A stretch of DNA of 64,000 nucleotides from Panulirus ornatus (taxonomy: Eukaryota > Arthropoda > Malacostraca > Decapoda > Palinuridae). A program made the position numbers and the translations under genes. Every line of letters begins with the position of its first letter. Position 1 is the stretch's first letter. The notes under the pieces were generated by a model. That model made no database searches and was not told where the DNA came from. It saw only the letters and a list, made by a program, of their open reading frames with translations. Shown here one piece after another: positions 23,785 to 34,903 of this stretch. Location: contig NC_092251.1 in NCBI RefSeq assembly GCF_036320965.1, forward strand, positions 2,950,001-3,014,000, written 5' to 3'.

Positions 23785-23930
23785 AGAGGTGGCAGTAGAG
23801 GCGGTGGTGTGAGGGAGGGAGAGGTGGCAGCAGAGGTGGTGGTGTGAGGGAGGGAGAGGTGGCAGCAGAGGTGGTGGTGTGAGGGAGGGAGAGGTGGCAG
23901 CAGAGGTGGTGGTGTGAGGGAGGGGGAGCA
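23785..23930 (+). repeat. G-rich minisatellite, unit 36 bp
   Basis: About four copies of a unit built of GGTGGTGTGAGGGAGGGAGA and GGTGGCAGCAGAG. The last three copies are almost identical, so the array is young. The opposite strand shows a false Ser/His/Pro repeat frame. GGGAGGGAGAGG makes quadruplex formation plausible. Confidence 0.92.
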
Positions 23931-25132
23931 GATCAGTACGCCAGGAAGGGAACTTGATGACAATGCCAGGACGTTCCTGTATCCATGTGACGCCTCCGAC
24001 CGACACCACCAACTTCGTCTCTCCTGCCCTTCCACTGGCCTGCCTGCCAGCCCGTCTGCATGACACACGCATGACTTGCCTTTGTCCCCCAGATCCTCCT
24101 GGTCACGCCAAGCACACCTACTCCTCCTCCTCCTGTGTCTTTCCTACTTGCGTATGCCATATCGTTTTAGTCTAACGCTCGCACTATTCCTGTCCTTGCT
24201 ACTCACACAGTCTGGTATATTGTTAAATGTTTTTGTTCCGTCATCTTTTTTTTTTTTCTATTTTTTGATCCTTGGTGTGGCTGTTTCCTTCGATGCATTC
24301 GTAAAACACGTGATATTAATCACACGAGTAACGAGATCCATCAATAATCATCTCTAGTTTATCATGTCTAATTTTATATCCTTCATTCTTCATTGATCGT
24401 CCGCTGGTCTTTCGTTTATTCTTTCCCTTCTTTTTCACGGTCATCCTTGCATGTACAAGTTTTTTTCACTTTTCATTGTACTATGTCTAATCCTCTCGCC
24501 CTTCTTGATTAGTAAGTTTTTCTATATATCAGAGAAAATAATATTTTCCTGTCACTTCGTTCTGTTTACATTTTTCCTTCTGGTGAAGGCGACTTTCATG
24601 GGTTCATTTTCGTTCATTTTTTTTCTTGGGTTTTTTTGTCTTCCAGTATTTTTTCCCCGCGTGTTTCAACGCTCTCACCAGCCACATGAAAGCCAGGTCT
24701 AAGAGCCCCAATATCGTAAATTCTTAAATCCCAAACGTACTCTGATGGCAACCCAAACTGTTAGCACGTAGACCATTGGGTATTTTAAGACCCAGAAGTA
24801 TTTTTCTCTTACACTTGATTACCAAGAACTTACAACTACTTCCTTCCTCTGTTATGTGAAGTCCTTAACCATCATATGTTTTATATCCTAGATTCAACGA
24901 GTCAAATCTAGAGAGTTCATCTTGCCGATTGCTTATATTTTCCTGAAATACTACGTCTTATTCTATGGTAAAAAATATTGTATTTTTTCTCTTGAAATGA
25001 ATATTGGCAAAAAAAAAAAAAAATCATTCATGGTCATCTTGGCTGGATGGATAAACAAGGACTATAAGAAAAAGAATCTCAATTTGTTTGCTTTTTTGAG
25101 TCTTGTTATGAGCGGTACTACATTTATTTGTA

Positions 25133-25134
<2 letters not shown>
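23931..25134. other. Unique sequence, no gene seen
   Basis: GC-richer to 24150, then T-rich on the + strand (T runs near 24250 and 24620). Hydrophobic frames reflect T-richness. Confidence 0.5.

Positions 25135-25218
<84 letters not shown>
25135..25218. repeat. Compound (TA)n(GT)n microsatellite
   Basis: About 32 TA units run directly into about 10 GT units. Confidence 0.96.
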
Positions 25219-25499
25219 CCTATATCATTTATAACTAACTACATCTCTTTGCGCGTCCATGTTCGAATATATCATACACGAAATTCCTAGTCATGTAAGC
25301 CATGGAAACAACATATACATCTCTCTGCTTTTTACCCCCATTCTAACAGCAGAGAAAAGAGGGAGGCCACACACCTGGCCCTTGGCTCTGACCTCTATAT
25401 TGAAATGGGGCAATATTCGGGGAAACACAGGCCCCCTCCGTGATACGTATCCCAGCCCGGCTATCTGAAATCGAACGCTGTAAATATGACTACATTTGT

Positions 25500-25930
25500 G
25501 AACCTTAGAGGACGCTAGACATGTAGTGAGGAGTATGGGTGGAAGAACAAGTGGTAAGGGTAGGCAGGTAGGAGGAGGAAAAACGAAGGGTTGAACTGAA
25601 GGTACAATAGGAAGAAGATAGATAGAACAAGAGGGAACAAGGGAGAGGAGGGGAGATGGTAAAGGTTGTATTATGTGCGTGGGTAAGAATGAGATTAGGA
25701 CGGACATAAGGGTAAGAGGAAAATGAGACTAGTCAAGAGATGGGGAAGGAGAGTAGGTGGTGGAATGGAGGGAGTGGAGAAGGGAGGATGATTATAGGGA
25801 AGGAAGGAAAAAGAAAGTGTCAATAAAAGAGGAAGAGACAGTAAACAGGTGAAAAAACGGATGAAAGACGCGAGATAGTCAGTGGAGGAGAGAACCAACC
25901 AAGCCAGCAAGAGGGGGAGGAACACCTGTA
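25500..25930. repeat. Purine-rich (+) low-complexity tract
   Basis: About 430 bases strongly biased to A and G on the + strand (GAGG, AAGG, GGAAG words). It gives a long pyrimidine-coded minus-strand frame rich in Leu, Pro and Ser that is probably not a gene. Confidence 0.65.
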
Positions 25931-28900
25931 ATCCTTTCAAACGTTCGAGCGAAATCCTTCGGTAATATATAAATTCAACCTATCGATACTTTTTATGTGA
26001 TGAGAGATCCTGGTTCCAACGAGCCTGCCAGCCAGTCTGGTTGGTCAGTCGGTCGGTCGAGAGGAAAGACGACCCCTGTCGAGTTATGTCCTTGTGATAA
26101 TCTGTAATCGGACCCATATTATGGTAGGTGGTGGCATGTTTGTTCTGTGGGAGGCTGATGAATGCAAGGACACACTCCTGCCCTGCCACAGGTTAGGGTC
26201 ATGCATGTAGGGACCTGGCGTTTTTGTGGCAAAAGTTGAAGGGTGATTTCTGTAAAGCCGTGGTCAGCGGGGATATTTCCGGTGGTGGCGATGGGTTACA
26301 TGATATCATCCATGCCTTAATCCATTGTAATGTGATCAGTACCAAAATCCTTTGATTATGATTAATGTGAAATAAGATATACAGGATATACGAGATATCT
26401 GCGTTAAGAGACTCAGTCTCGATGACATTAAGTCTTAAGATTCAGTAACACCGAATGAGCCAGTGATCTTAACGTAGCCAAACAATACGTTTTTACATAC
26501 AAAATATAATGTGTGGTGCTCCAGGGCGGCCTTCCGCGTATCGGGATAACAAGATTCTTTTATCTTTTCAATAATATCTTGTACCCCACAATATATTGCT
26601 GTTAGTGAACCAGGATACAACGCAAGAATTTAATCGTTCCTACCGTAATATAGCAAAGGAATTCAGAATCTCTGCGGTAAAATAAAACTATTCGTACAAG
26701 TATAATTATCTGCAGTTCCATCAAAGTGTTCGACTGTCAAAGGCACGCATTCTCTACCTAGAATTTGCCAGTTATTTCCTGATATGCGAGTCTGTCTGTA
26801 CTTGCAAGTTGCATTTCCTGTCATGCTATTGCTGTTGAAATGCTTGTACAACATGGGAGAATATAGTGGTACTCATATGTTTGTCCTTTACTCTCTTGAT
26901 TTTCAGTCAAGCATCAAAATAAGGTAGAAGGATTAATGGTCAGTATCAAATGTAATCTTATAGTAACTAGCCGTGATCGACCACCTAACTCCCACATCAG
27001 TAAACTTCCAATCACACTCCTGACAAATAGAGAAACTTCCACCGAAATGCTATTGTAGATAAAACCGATGAAAAATCAGATCTTTTACATCACTCAAGTC
27101 GATTTTCTCGTAATATTCTAACACTCATTTGCATATTCTATACGCTTTGCGTGAGTTCTGTACATCACTCAGGCTCTGAAGGAACCCAGTCATCGCATTA
27201 CCCCAGCCGACCGTGCTGAGGGGCATGACATAACCCTTGGCCAAACAATGGCTTCAAAAGAGGACAGCTTAATAGCCAGCGATTGATGTCACTAATACCC
27301 TAATCACATCACCGGGCGCTTAGCCAAGGTAATCATGCAAGAACGACGAAAACGTAGTGAACAATTTCAGGGTATGAACACTACCATCCACCTGTCCTTT
27401 TGGGGAGGGATCAATAACACGCGTACAAAGAACATACCCCATGCAACAGATAGATAGACAAGATATATATAGATGCCAATGAGTATCGTGAAGATGTGTA
27501 TAATGTACTGTAGCAGACCTACTGTGCTTTTGCACGCAAGCGTATGTGAGAAGGAAGACATAAGTAGTTTGAGTATATAAACTTAAAGTCCTCCTTTGTT
27601 TGGGGTTTAAGTCTCTTCTATCTCTCGCCAGGGAACGTTGCAACGCCGATTGCGCACGAATGAGACATTGCTTTGTCATCATCGGTGCTGTAATCATTTT
27701 ATTAATCCAGCTCACCAAGTCTATGCGTGACACATGGCACTATCTTTCAACGGGATGGTCCGTCTTTGCGTAACTGGTTCTGTCATTGCTCTCGTCACAG
27801 CCACAGTACATTTCTTGGAAGTGAAGGATCACGTGCCTATTTCTTGAAACAATCTACGCACTCGTATTCTGCGGTTGATGAGATACGAGCAAAACTGAGT
27901 ACAGACAATCGACACGCGTTCAGAATCTTGAAAAACAATTGCAGGCAACTGTGAACCTATTGGAATAACATGTTTCACGATGATACCGAATAAGAATAAC
28001 CAGAGACTTCTCTTAATTCGTTCCCATGTAATCTCTTCTTCCATTACACTTTCTTCTACCTCATTCTATCTGGCGATTATCTCTCTCAAGCTATACATAA
28101 TTAAACTCCTTAATAGCAAAGATAATACGTGAAGGTTGAGGAAACTGAGCAAGGATATAATGTTCTTCATCATGATAATGTGTTGTTTACTCATCTTCGG
28201 GTATTCTTCTTCGTTTTTCGCAACTAATTTGTATAGGATAGGTTAGAAGTGTAGCAAGTCCAACCCCATAGATGGTTAGGCGTCCTTTTCTTTTACCAGC
28301 GGGAGGAGTGGGGGTTAAGCTGGGGAAGTAAATTCTGCAAAATTCGTCCCCATAAAAGGTGTAATGCTGTGTGCACCTGATCCAGTTGAGTTAAGGTGAC
28401 AAGACCAGTCGAAAATGGTAAATTAGGCAACCTAACCGTATTGTGAATGTAGTTCCATTTTTCTTGCGAACAGAATCTTCGAAATGAATTGACTGATGAT
28501 AAACACAGTTTTTCTGATGAAGTTTGCGATCCTGTAATACATATCTGTTCCTTTTAATCTACTTTACCCTATCATCAGACCATCACTGCTTTGATATTGC
28601 AATGCTGCATCCATTCAAAACGAAATAGAAAGAATTTTTTCACAATTTTCATGTCTGACACACCAAAAACTAAAAATGAATGCAACATTTTTCATGAATT
28701 TTTCCATTACATTTTCTGTAGATACGGCTTTTCAAATCCATTTTGATACGTCGCAACACATATTGTACAAGACAACAACTCCATAAAACAAACGGAAAGG
28801 TCGACCACGTTTTCATAACATTTCCATCAACATCTCGAGGGAAATCGCTCATACTCCCAGCCATCCACTGCTCCCTCCTACCCCTACAAATGTAGGGAAA

Positions 28901-29440
28901 ATTCCCTCAACTACCTTAAAACAGGATTATACTCCCCTCCTCTCTCCCCCCAGCGATCACTAGGGACTCTAACACGAATGAGGAATAGGGCAATTACGAA
29001 AGGTTATTCAGACTTGTTCCTAGATGAAGAGGTTGAACTAGGGATAAGAATTACCTCATAAAGAGTGCGTACGTACGTACACACACACCTATGATATAGA
29101 GGAGTTTTACGCTCATGGGGTCCCATCTCTTGAACACTCCACCATCATACAACTACGAGATGTAGCTATTAGATTATGAGCAACAGTAACCCATATATGA
29201 ATCATCAGCTGTATCATGAACAATGGTAATAAGTATGCGACACAGACATTGTATCATGAACAGCACGCGCCATGTGACGTTGTTGTTCCCTCATGGACAC
29301 GAGTAACCCATATCTGATGTACCCTTAGTATCATGAATATAGCAGCTGTTGTATTGTGAACGAGGATATGCATCCCGAAAGGAAACCATCATCATGAACG
29401 AGTCAGTTCTGATGAGCCTACCATGAATTACTTCAAACGG
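25931..29440. other. Unique sequence, no gene seen
   Basis: Mixed AT-rich sequence with no recognised exon or RNA. A GGTCGGTCGGTCG-type run lies at about 26046 and CGTACGTACGTACACACACAC near 29068. The word TATCATGAA recurs four times at 29211-29400, a possible decayed repeat. Confidence 0.45.
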
Positions 29441-29449
29441 GACGCAAGA

Positions 29450-29860
29450 GCATCAGCGCTTCGACGATCTTAAAAAGAATCACTTCGATGATCTCAAAAG
29501 AAACAGTTCGACGCCCTCAAAGAAGCACTTCGACGACCTTAAGAATCAGTTCGACTCTTTCAAAATCAGTTCTTAGATCTTAAAGATGAGGGTCGACGAT
29601 CTTAAAGGTGAAGTCCTACGATCTTAAAGACGAGGGTCGACGATCTTAAAAGGCACAGTTCGACGGTGTTTAAGAAACAGTTGGACGGTTTTAAATGATT
29701 ACTTCCATATCTCAAGAAGCATCTCGACCAACACAAAGAAGCATCTCGACCAACTCAAAAAAGCATCTCGACCAACTGACTCAAGAAAAACTACTTATAC
29801 GAACCCAAAGAAGCACTTCAACGCTCACAGTAAAGCACTCTGGTGATCTCAAGACATCAG
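29450..29860. repeat. Decayed minisatellite, unit about 22-25 bp
   Basis: Many variants of TTCGACGATCTTAAAGAAGC occur in a row (CGACGATCTTAAAAAGAATC, CGACGCCCTCAAAGAAGC, CGACCAACTCAAAAAAGC). The right end has three closely similar units around AAGCATCTCGACCAAC. It is more uniform on the right than on the left. Confidence 0.8.
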
Positions 29861-30371
29861 GCAATAGGAGAGACGCTTGACCGACGTCGTAGCCGTTCTG
29901 ATCCTCTTAACAGCCTTTTCATACGAGGATATTTAGATTCTGATGATACTAGTTTATTAAAACTTTCTTCTCCCCGAGCTACTAAAGTTTAACGAAGGCG
30001 AGACAACATTTTTCGCTGACGATACATTCTCTGTCGACTTTAACCTCCTCACTAAATATGGAAATAAGTTTTCAAACTACGGAATTTCACCGGGGGGTTT
30101 TATGCTTCACTTGAAGGATACGATCATAAAATAAACTTTACTGTCCTCACATACGATTTTTTGAGATCCTCTACGTGTGTCATGACGGGGAAAGTTGCGT
30201 CAGGAAAGAGGTGTTTAAACGCCTCCCACCAGTGCCGACGACGCATTACACGAGGCAAGAGGTTGTTTACGGCCAGTGCAGTGTAGGAAGCTGCCCTCAA
30301 ACCTGCCACTTAGGCTGGGTATTAAAGGTTGTGTTTTGTCAGGGGGGACAGTTGCCGTGTGGGAAGGCTTA

Positions 30372-30374
<3 letters not shown>
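29861..30374. other. Unique sequence, no gene seen
   Basis: No family recognised. GC rises at 30180-30370. Confidence 0.5.

Positions 30375-30435
<61 letters not shown>
30375..30435. repeat. (CT)n microsatellite
   Basis: About 30 CT units. Confidence 0.97.
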
Positions 30436-30437
<2 letters not shown>

Positions 30438-30939
30438 AAAGGGGAGTATCACATACTACACTCCTGTGTGTGTGTGTGGATTATCAAAGGTAATCACCAA
30501 GGAAGAAGAAAGCTCCTGTAATCATAAATGTGTTGAAGGAGATGTAATCATATCGCTTATCTTTCAAACAGATGTTGGGAATTTATGCCATGGCAAGGAG
30601 CAGCTGCAGTCTTTTCATCACTTTATGAAGAAGTGGTGAAATAGGGGAAGGTAGGAAGAGAATCGAACTGAAGATAAATCTATTAAGAGTAGATTAAATC
30701 CAGGTCCTCCTATAAGTTAATACATAGGTTGCATAACAAATACAAAGGTAAAAAACAAGAGCTTAAGTGCACGTATCAATCATTCAAACCTGTCGTGACG
30801 TTATTAGTTTCCAATATGAACAAATGGGTTAACTTATTTCTGAGACTTATTGAAGTTCCCATAAGTCACGCCAAAACATGAAGAATGAGGCTTATATATA
30901 TATTATATACACAGCTGTATAGAAAATAAATAATACAAG

Positions 30940-31160
30940 ATGGTCTTACCACAATGTAGAATAAGACTATATTGCCTCACAGTAGCACGTAAAGTAGGAC
31001 TTACTGCCTAAGTGACATATATATATTAGGACTCATTCTGTAAATGCCACGTAAAAGGGTTTGACCACCTCACCATGGCATGCAGAATGAGACTCATTAC
31101 TTAACAGATGATAAGTAAAATGACTCGTGTTTCTTTATCTCTTACAAGCGTGTAGAGTGA
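30940..31160. repeat. Decayed tandem repeat, unit roughly 50 bp
   Basis: Variants of GAATGAGACTCATTAC and GTAGCACGTAAAG recur (AATAAGACTATATTGCC, GTAGGACTTACTGCC, TAGGACTCATTCTG). Divergence is high and borders are vague. Confidence 0.4.
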
Positions 31161-32329
31161 TGCTCATAGCTCTGTAGCATTGACAGTGTTTAATGCTCTT
31201 ACGTCGTGATATATAAACCTCTGGATCAGACTTTTGTATAATGAAGTAAGAGAGGAGGGAACTACATTATGTTAGGTAGGAGGTACCTCCATAATGCAGA
31301 ACAATGAGGTAATGCAATGGCCACTGTTAAGAGCGGGTGAAGAAAAGGTTCTCAAATGGGGTGAGCGTTGGGTGAATGGGTAGCTCCCAGTGACTAAGGT
31401 CAAAGGTTACTCCTCATTCTCACTCCTTCTCTAAGGTGAGCCTCAAGTTCAAACTCCTTTCTAGTACTCGAGATCATCAAATACTGGAATTTGTAATTAA
31501 AAAAAAACAAAAGTCGACTTACGAAAGAGAATCTAAATCATTTAATTTTTGATATTTGCCACAAAACAGTTGTACACTCCTACTTATCACGTGGGCAGCG
31601 GTGCAAAGAGGATACAGAGTTGGCAAAAAGATGAAATAAGGCTTAGGAACTAGACTACACAGAATTACATAGCTTACATAATTGATGAATTATTTACAAT
31701 AGGCAAATTTAAGTTATTTCCTGTGCATGTGAAGCAATACTCTTCTATGAAAGAAATGTTTACACCTGTAAATGAGGCGCCAAAATTAACTTTCATTCGA
31801 GACTTATTTCTGTCTATATATTCTCTGTGTTGGATGATAGGGTATCCTATTCCATAATTTCCCTGGTGTGAGAGGGTAATGACACTCACATCCAGTGTAA
31901 AACATTCCGTGAAATTCTGTTCAGTTTTGTGCCCAAGAGGAGATCGCCTTTCATGAAGAAGTTGAGGCACATATTCAACTGTGTCGTTCGTATCCAGATC
32001 TACGTACGTGGAGGCGGGTTGAGTGTTTCGGCTCTAGGTATATGACCTCTGTAAACGCTAGCCATTAAGTAAATAGACACCGTTGTGGACTCGTAAGGTA
32101 CTGTCCTGAATAAAAACACAGATTCTCATTTCCAGGTAGTAGCCACCGTAAGCGACTACTGCTCGCGGGCGGGTGGGGAGGAAAAAAAATATGTCGAGAG
32201 TCGTCTGCTGTAGGACGGTAGTAACAGGAGTGTCAGACTACAGGAAAAGGTTACTACCATTTCCTGTCCTGGGGGCGTCGGGGTAGGATTCCCCAGGGAG
32301 GTACTTGTGTAAGGGTGGTGGAGGGAAGG
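31161..32329. other. Unique sequence, no gene seen
   Basis: AT-rich with no exon or RNA recognised. An A8 run lies near 31500. Confidence 0.5.
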
Positions 32330-32580
32330 GGAGTGGGTGGGTACCAGTATGGCTAGCGTGATGGTAGGGAGAGGAGGTACCTATACCACAGTTATGGGAA
32401 GGGAAAGTGGTAGCTCTACGTCAGGTGTGGAAGGGAAAAAGAAACGTATTTCTACGACAGGTGTCCTGGGGAGGTGTGAAAAGAAAAAGTTATCTCTACG
32501 ATGGATGTAATGAAAGGGAGAGAGGTACCTCTACGACAGGTGTTGAGGAGAGGGAGAGAGATCTGCTGGTGAGTTTGAGG
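32330..32580. repeat. Decayed minisatellite, unit about 41 bp
   Basis: Repeated CTCTACGACAGGTGT followed by purine-rich GGGAGAGAGGTAC. Four to five units show point changes and small indels (CTCTACGTCAGGTGTGG, TTCTACGACAGGTGTCC, CTCTACGATGGATGTAA). Confidence 0.75.
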
Positions 32581-33164
32581 AAGAGACACTTATAAGAATT
32601 TCAGGGAGATGATAAGCGATAATAAAGGTCTTACATTAACACCTGTTGCTGCTTATGATTGTCAATAGACACGGGAAAGCTCTACGATCTATTCTTCGTC
32701 TCGTCTTTTGGCACACGTATTGTCATGTTTATTTGATCATTAAATTGCACGAGATATTGTAACTTCTCACGAATGTCAAAAGACTATTCATATAATTTCT
32801 ATTTCATCTATACCTGACGCCTTGAATGCTTTATGAATTCAAAAGATTGCCTGTGGAAATCCTAACGAGCAGTTTTTACTTTCGAATTCAGGGAACATTA
32901 AGCTGTTGCAGTTACAGATCTGCATTATCGTCACCATGGAAGTGATCATCAAAAAGCAAAACAGACGTCACGGTCTATACATAATGCCGAGATTTCTACA
33001 TCATGAGAATTAACCGAATTATACACCACATGAACGTAACTTATATGTCACTATAAATCTTATAATCCCCATAACAGATCATATTTCCGAGTATAGTTGA
33101 AGTAATTACCTTTTCAATATTTGTTTCCGACACGAATATCTATTCTGTGTTCTACATTTCCAGT

Positions 33165-33425
33165 CTTCGACAACCAATGGCCCACGAATGACACACATTG
33201 AACCACAAGCCCCACACGAGTGAGAGGTATTCGGCCACCAATGCCACACGAATGAGGGATATTTCACCCCCAGTGCCACTAGAATGAGGGATAGTCGACC
33301 ATCAGGTTAACAGAAAGAGAAGCATTCGACCACCAGTCCCACAAAATATGGAGGACATTCGACAGCAAATGCCACATGACGGAGACATTCGACCATCACT
33401 CTACATGACGAACCCTTAGCCAAAT
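33165..33425. repeat. Decayed minisatellite, unit about 35-40 bp
   Basis: Variants of ATTCGACCACCAGTGCCACA plus CGAATGAGGG recur about six times (ATTCGGCCACCAATGCCACA, AGTCGACCATCAGG, ATTCGACAGCAAATGCCACA). Confidence 0.75.
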
Positions 33426-33719
33426 GGTAAATAATAGGAAGATATTTCTACAAAACTTTCGTTTTAGCAACAACACGAATGTATGCAAGTTACATTATAT
33501 TTCCAAATTGTTCCTCTAAACTGTTCTGCTGTACGAAAAAGTAACATTTTTGATAACCTAGATTTATCAAAGATGTTCGTTTACCACACATCACCCTTAG
33601 AATATTCAAGATACTCTTTTCGACTGTTGGCGAACCAAATGGTGTCGACTTTTAAGCAGTGTCAGCACTTAGGGAATGACCGACTTACCTTACTTCACGT
33701 TATGTTTAACATATATTTC

Positions 33720-34078
33720 ACTATCCCTTGACTCTGCTTTACCTCACCTTATTTTCTCCCCACTCTCATCACACTATCCTTTCATTTTGCGCCATCTCTC
33801 CTTTACCCTCACCCCATTCAGTTTCAATCCGCAATCATCTCCTCACTCTTATGCCATTTTTCCTCCACTCACCTCATTTTCCCCTCACCCACGTTTCCCC
33901 CCGTTCCCTGCACCTTTTCCCCTGACCTCAATATTCACCCCTCTTCCCTCTCTTCCTCCCCCTCCCATCCCCTCTCCCGGGAGACCATCCTTCCTCCACT
34001 GCCTCTCCCCGGACACGCTCTCTCCCTCCCCTCGCTCTCTCTCTCTCCCCTCTCTCTACCGACGCCCCCCCCCCACCC
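33720..34078. repeat. Pyrimidine-rich (+) tract, purine-poor
   Basis: About 360 bases with very few G on the + strand (CTCACC, CCCTC, TTTTCC words), ending in CTCTCTC and a C9 run. The transcribed strand bias or triplex potential is notable. The long Ser/Pro/Leu frame across it is an artefact of composition. Confidence 0.7.
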
Positions 34079-34354
34079 CAATCCCTCCCAACTGGACTCG
34101 ACCGTGCAAGCTGGTTTTGTCATCAGGACCAGCAGCAGCAACACCCCAGCTGAAGATAATGTTGCCGCCACCACTATCCCTCTCGCCTACACTCCTGCAG
34201 TGTTCGCCACCTCCGGAGGGAGTCATTTTGCGTCGTCCAAGGCCTTCTTCCTCCTCCCGCCCCCACCTCTTTGTTTGGGTCGTCACTTGGGTTGTTTGTG
34301 TCGTCGAGGGTGGAGCTAAGGGGGAGGAGGGAGGGGTTCGTTTGGGGCATAGTT

Positions 34355-34373
34355 GGGGGGGGGGGGGGGGGGG
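34355..34373 (+). repeat. Poly-G run, 19 G
   Basis: An uninterrupted G homopolymer; its length in an assembly is unreliable. Confidence 0.9.
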
Positions 34374-34459
34374 TATACCTATCGTCTTGGGATTTTCTGT
34401 CTGCGTGTCTATCATCCATGACTATGTTGTCTACACGCTCAAGGTACCTTTTTTTTCTA

Positions 34460-34509
34460 GTGTGTGTGTGTCTGTGTGTGTGTGTGTGTGTGTGTGTCTG
34501 TGTGTGTGT
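34460..34509. repeat. (GT)n microsatellite with TCTG interruptions
   Basis: About 24 GT-type units with two GTCTGT interruptions. Confidence 0.94.
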
Positions 34510-34842
34510 TGTCCAGATGCTTGTTTGCGACGTTAAGGAAGTTGTTTGTGTTGTGGAGGAAGCCGTCGGCGACATTTAAGATGTCCCTTCTGTCATCAAG
34601 GTCTTGTTTATGTCATCAACATGGCTCTGCGAGTCGATGAGAGTTTAGTTCAGTTTCCCTGATCCTCCTCCGTCTCCAATGAAGATCCTATTTACAATGT
34701 TGAGTTCCATCTGTCTGTACTTTCATTGGCTGTGATCTTCAGGGCTCATCTGTATTACCAAAGATTTGTGTATGCTTAGTAAGGGATTGTTTTTTCTGGC
34801 GCTAATGGGTCGGTAATGTCTTCCTAGACTATTATGCATCGG

Positions 34843-34903
34843 CAGTGGCGCCGTGTTGTACCCAGAGGCTTTTAACTGTGGCGTCCGAGTCTCGATTCAA
34901 AAC
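34843..34903 (+). mobile_element. Possible decayed tRNA-derived SINE head
   Basis: GGCAGTGGCGCCGTG resembles a Pol III A box. About 40 bases later GTCTCGATTCAA resembles the B box consensus GGTTCRANTCC. The intervening GAGGCTTTTAACTGTGGCG resembles an anticodon arm and variable region. I cannot fold a full cloverleaf by eye, so this is a candidate only. Confidence 0.3.

Noticed and set aside
27733..27848. Short signal-peptide-like frame MVRLCVTGSVIALVTATV
   Set aside because: 37-codon frame without splice donor, with no downstream partner and no conserved motif.
33676..34536. 286-codon frame rich in Pro, Ser and Leu
   Set aside because: It lies over the pyrimidine tract, a poly-G run and a GT array; composition alone keeps it open and no motif is visible.
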